DNA of 64,000 nucleotides, taken from assembly GCF_001412655.1 (NCBI RefSeq), contig NZ_CP012996.1, positions 4,278,001-4,342,000 on the forward strand, in the 5' to 3' direction. Below, piece after piece: positions 62,827 to 64,000 of this stretch. Source of the DNA: Pedobacter sp. PACM 27299 (GTDB lineage: Bacteria > Bacteroidota > Bacteroidia > Sphingobacteriales > Sphingobacteriaceae). The position numbers and the translations under genes were made by a program. The stretch's first letter is position 1, and each line of letters opens with the position of its first letter. The notes under the pieces were generated by a model that had not been told where the DNA came from, searched no databases, and saw only the letters and a list, made by a program, of their open reading frames with translations.

Positions 62827-64000
62827 ATGAACCATACTTTTCACATTCCAGTTTTAGGCTTAGGCTATTCAATTGATACTCCGTTAAAGGTGGCCAGATA
62901 TGGCATCTCCTCTGTTGTTTCCATCGTAGATGATGAGTTGACGGAGCGCATGAGAAAATTTCATGCAGAAAAGACAGGAGAAACATTTACACTGATCGAC
63001 AAAAAAGAATCGGATAGCCGGGCGAGAAGAATTACGGCCTATCTCAACTTACTTGATGTGCTGGTAAAGCAGCAATTTTCCAGTTTAAAGGCACAGTCTT
63101 TTGAAGAGGGGACAGACCTGAACCTATATTTCGAGCTGCTGCCAGAGCGATCGATCTGGAGGTTAAAATACCAGGAAATGAAAAGTTTACCGGATGGCCT
63201 GCAAAAAACTGCAATGCAATCTGAATTAATTGAAGGCATTACACCTGGTGCAATTGATGTGAATATCATGTCTAAAGTAGACAAGGTAAATTACAATGCG
63301 AACCATGAAACTGAGGGTGATGATTTTACAGATGCCTTAGCCGCGATGCGTGGTTTTACAAATAGTACGCTAGATTCCTCCGTGATTATTTCCGCCGGAT
63401 TGAACCCGCGTTTATATGCCTATATGGAAAAATGTACGGCCTTTTATCCGGATGCAAATGGCGCCTTCCAAAAGAAGATCATTCTTAAAGTCAGCGATTT
63501 CCGATCTGCATTGATCCAGGCAAAAATGCTGGCAAAAAAAGGATTATGGGTGTCCGAATTCCGTGTAGAATCGGGATTAAACTGCGGGGGACATGCCTTT
63601 GCAACGGAAGGCTTTTTATTGGGCCCTATCCTCGAAGAATTCAAACAAAAACGTGGAGAACTGGCCGCTGAGCTTTACCAAATGTATATTAGTGCACTAA
63701 AAACTAAAGAAATCCTTGAAATAGCTTTACCTGAACAGCGCATTACTGCACAAGGTGGAATTGGTACTGCTGAAGAACATGAGTTCCTCCTCAATTATTA
63801 TGAGCTGGATGCTGCCGGATGGGGAAGTCCTTTTCTCCTGGTACCGGAAGCGACAAATGTGGACGATGAAACCTTAAACCAATTGACCAATGCTGTTGCG
63901 GAAGATTATTACCTGAGCAACTCCTCCCCGTTAGGTGTACTTTTCAATAACTTCAAAAAGAGTACTGCCGAAGAACAGCGCCTACAGCGAATAGAAAAAG
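62827..64000 (+). CDS. Unrecognised large protein, 3' end outside window
   Basis: An uninterrupted frame of 391 codons runs from ATG 62827 to the window edge. It begins MNHTFHIPVLGLGYSIDTPL and contains glycine-rich loops such as SGLNCGGHAF and AQGGIGTAEEH plus WGSPFLLVPEATN. The pattern of strands followed by these Gly motifs is reminiscent of FMN-binding TIM barrels such as nitronate monooxygenases, but the similarity is weak and I cannot name the family. It is divergent from the FixL-like kinase and has an FNR-like site at its promoter, so oxygen-limited expression is likely. Confidence 0.75.
   Translation, partial: MNHTFHIPVLGLGYSIDTPLKVARYGISSVVSIVDDELTERMRKFHAEKTGETFTLIDKKESDSRARRITAYLNLLDVLVKQQFSSLKAQSFEEGTDLNLYFELLPERSIWRLKYQEMKSLPDGLQKTAMQSELIEGITPGAIDVNIMSKVDKVNYNANHETEGDDFTDALAAMRGFTNSTLDSSVIISAGLNPRLYAYMEKCTAFYPDANGAFQKKIILKVSDFRSALIQAKMLAKKGLWVSEFRVESGLNCGGHAFATEGFLLGPILEEFKQKRGELAAELYQMYISALKTKEILEIALPEQRITAQGGIGTAEEHEFLLNYYELDAAGWGSPFLLVPEATNVDDETLNQLTNAVAEDYYLSNSSPLGVLFNNFKKSTAEEQRLQRIEK

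Overview
This window is a contiguous chromosomal segment from a member of the Bacteroidota, most probably a Pedobacter-like Sphingobacteriaceae species. That placement is an inference from gene content (BlaI/M56 pairs, carboxypeptidase-regulatory-domain TonB receptors, DUF4876/DUF6850 proteins, CcoNO fusion, DUF3050, DUF892), from moderate-to-low GC, and from promoters that fit the Bacteroidota TTTG-N(17-19)-TAnnTTTG pattern. No rRNA, tRNA, CRISPR array, prophage or intact insertion sequence was seen.

Layout. 1-5.8 kb: the 3' end of an M56 peptidase gene, a PepSY-like protein, lspA, a thioredoxin-fold protein, a prolyl oligopeptidase whose signal peptide is out of frame with the enzyme, a Nudix hydrolase and a SnoaL-like protein. 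5.9-10.8 kb: a BlaI repressor, an M56 (BlaR1-type) receptor and an outer-membrane barrel. 10.8-23.3 kb: mixed single genes, including a methyltransferase, a MocR regulator divergent from a cupin and a DapA-family lyase, an FtsX-type permease behind a sigma-54-like promoter, and two MFS transporters. 23.4-29.1 kb: an outer-membrane cassette (TonB receptor, DUF4876 lipoprotein, DUF6850 barrel). 29.4-30.0 kb: a ferritin-like DUF892 protein. 30.3-37.6 kb: a TPP-riboswitch thiamine operon (thiS, thiC, a TenI/ThiE-like gene, thiD, thiE, thiG, thiH, thiF-rhodanese). 37.7-40.3 kb: an ABC pair and a CvfB-like S1 protein.

40.4-49.5 kb, minus strand: five closely spaced genes that look like one operon. 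In transcription order they are an HD hydrolase fused to a Pycsar-effector-like (PycTM) membrane domain, polyphosphate kinase PPK1, an SdiA-regulated-type lipoprotein, a large GAF-like protein, and an Omp85 barrel whose periplasmic N-terminus carries protein-kinase-like catalytic motifs. I consider this the best candidate for an undescribed system.

49.7-64 kb: a microaerobic respiration island. It holds ccoI, ccoS, ccoNO, ccoQ, ccoP, ccoG, ccoH, a SafE-like membrane protein and a truncated globin on the plus strand. On the minus strand are hemN coupled to a truncated D-lactate-dehydrogenase-like protein with a Cys cluster, and a FixL-like heme-PAS kinase with a response regulator that fuses a receiver to a Crp/Fnr output. 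FNR-like sites (TGA-N6-TCA cores) lie about 37-40 bp upstream of the -7 elements of three promoters here, suggesting that the sensor pair controls the island locally. The last gene runs off the window.
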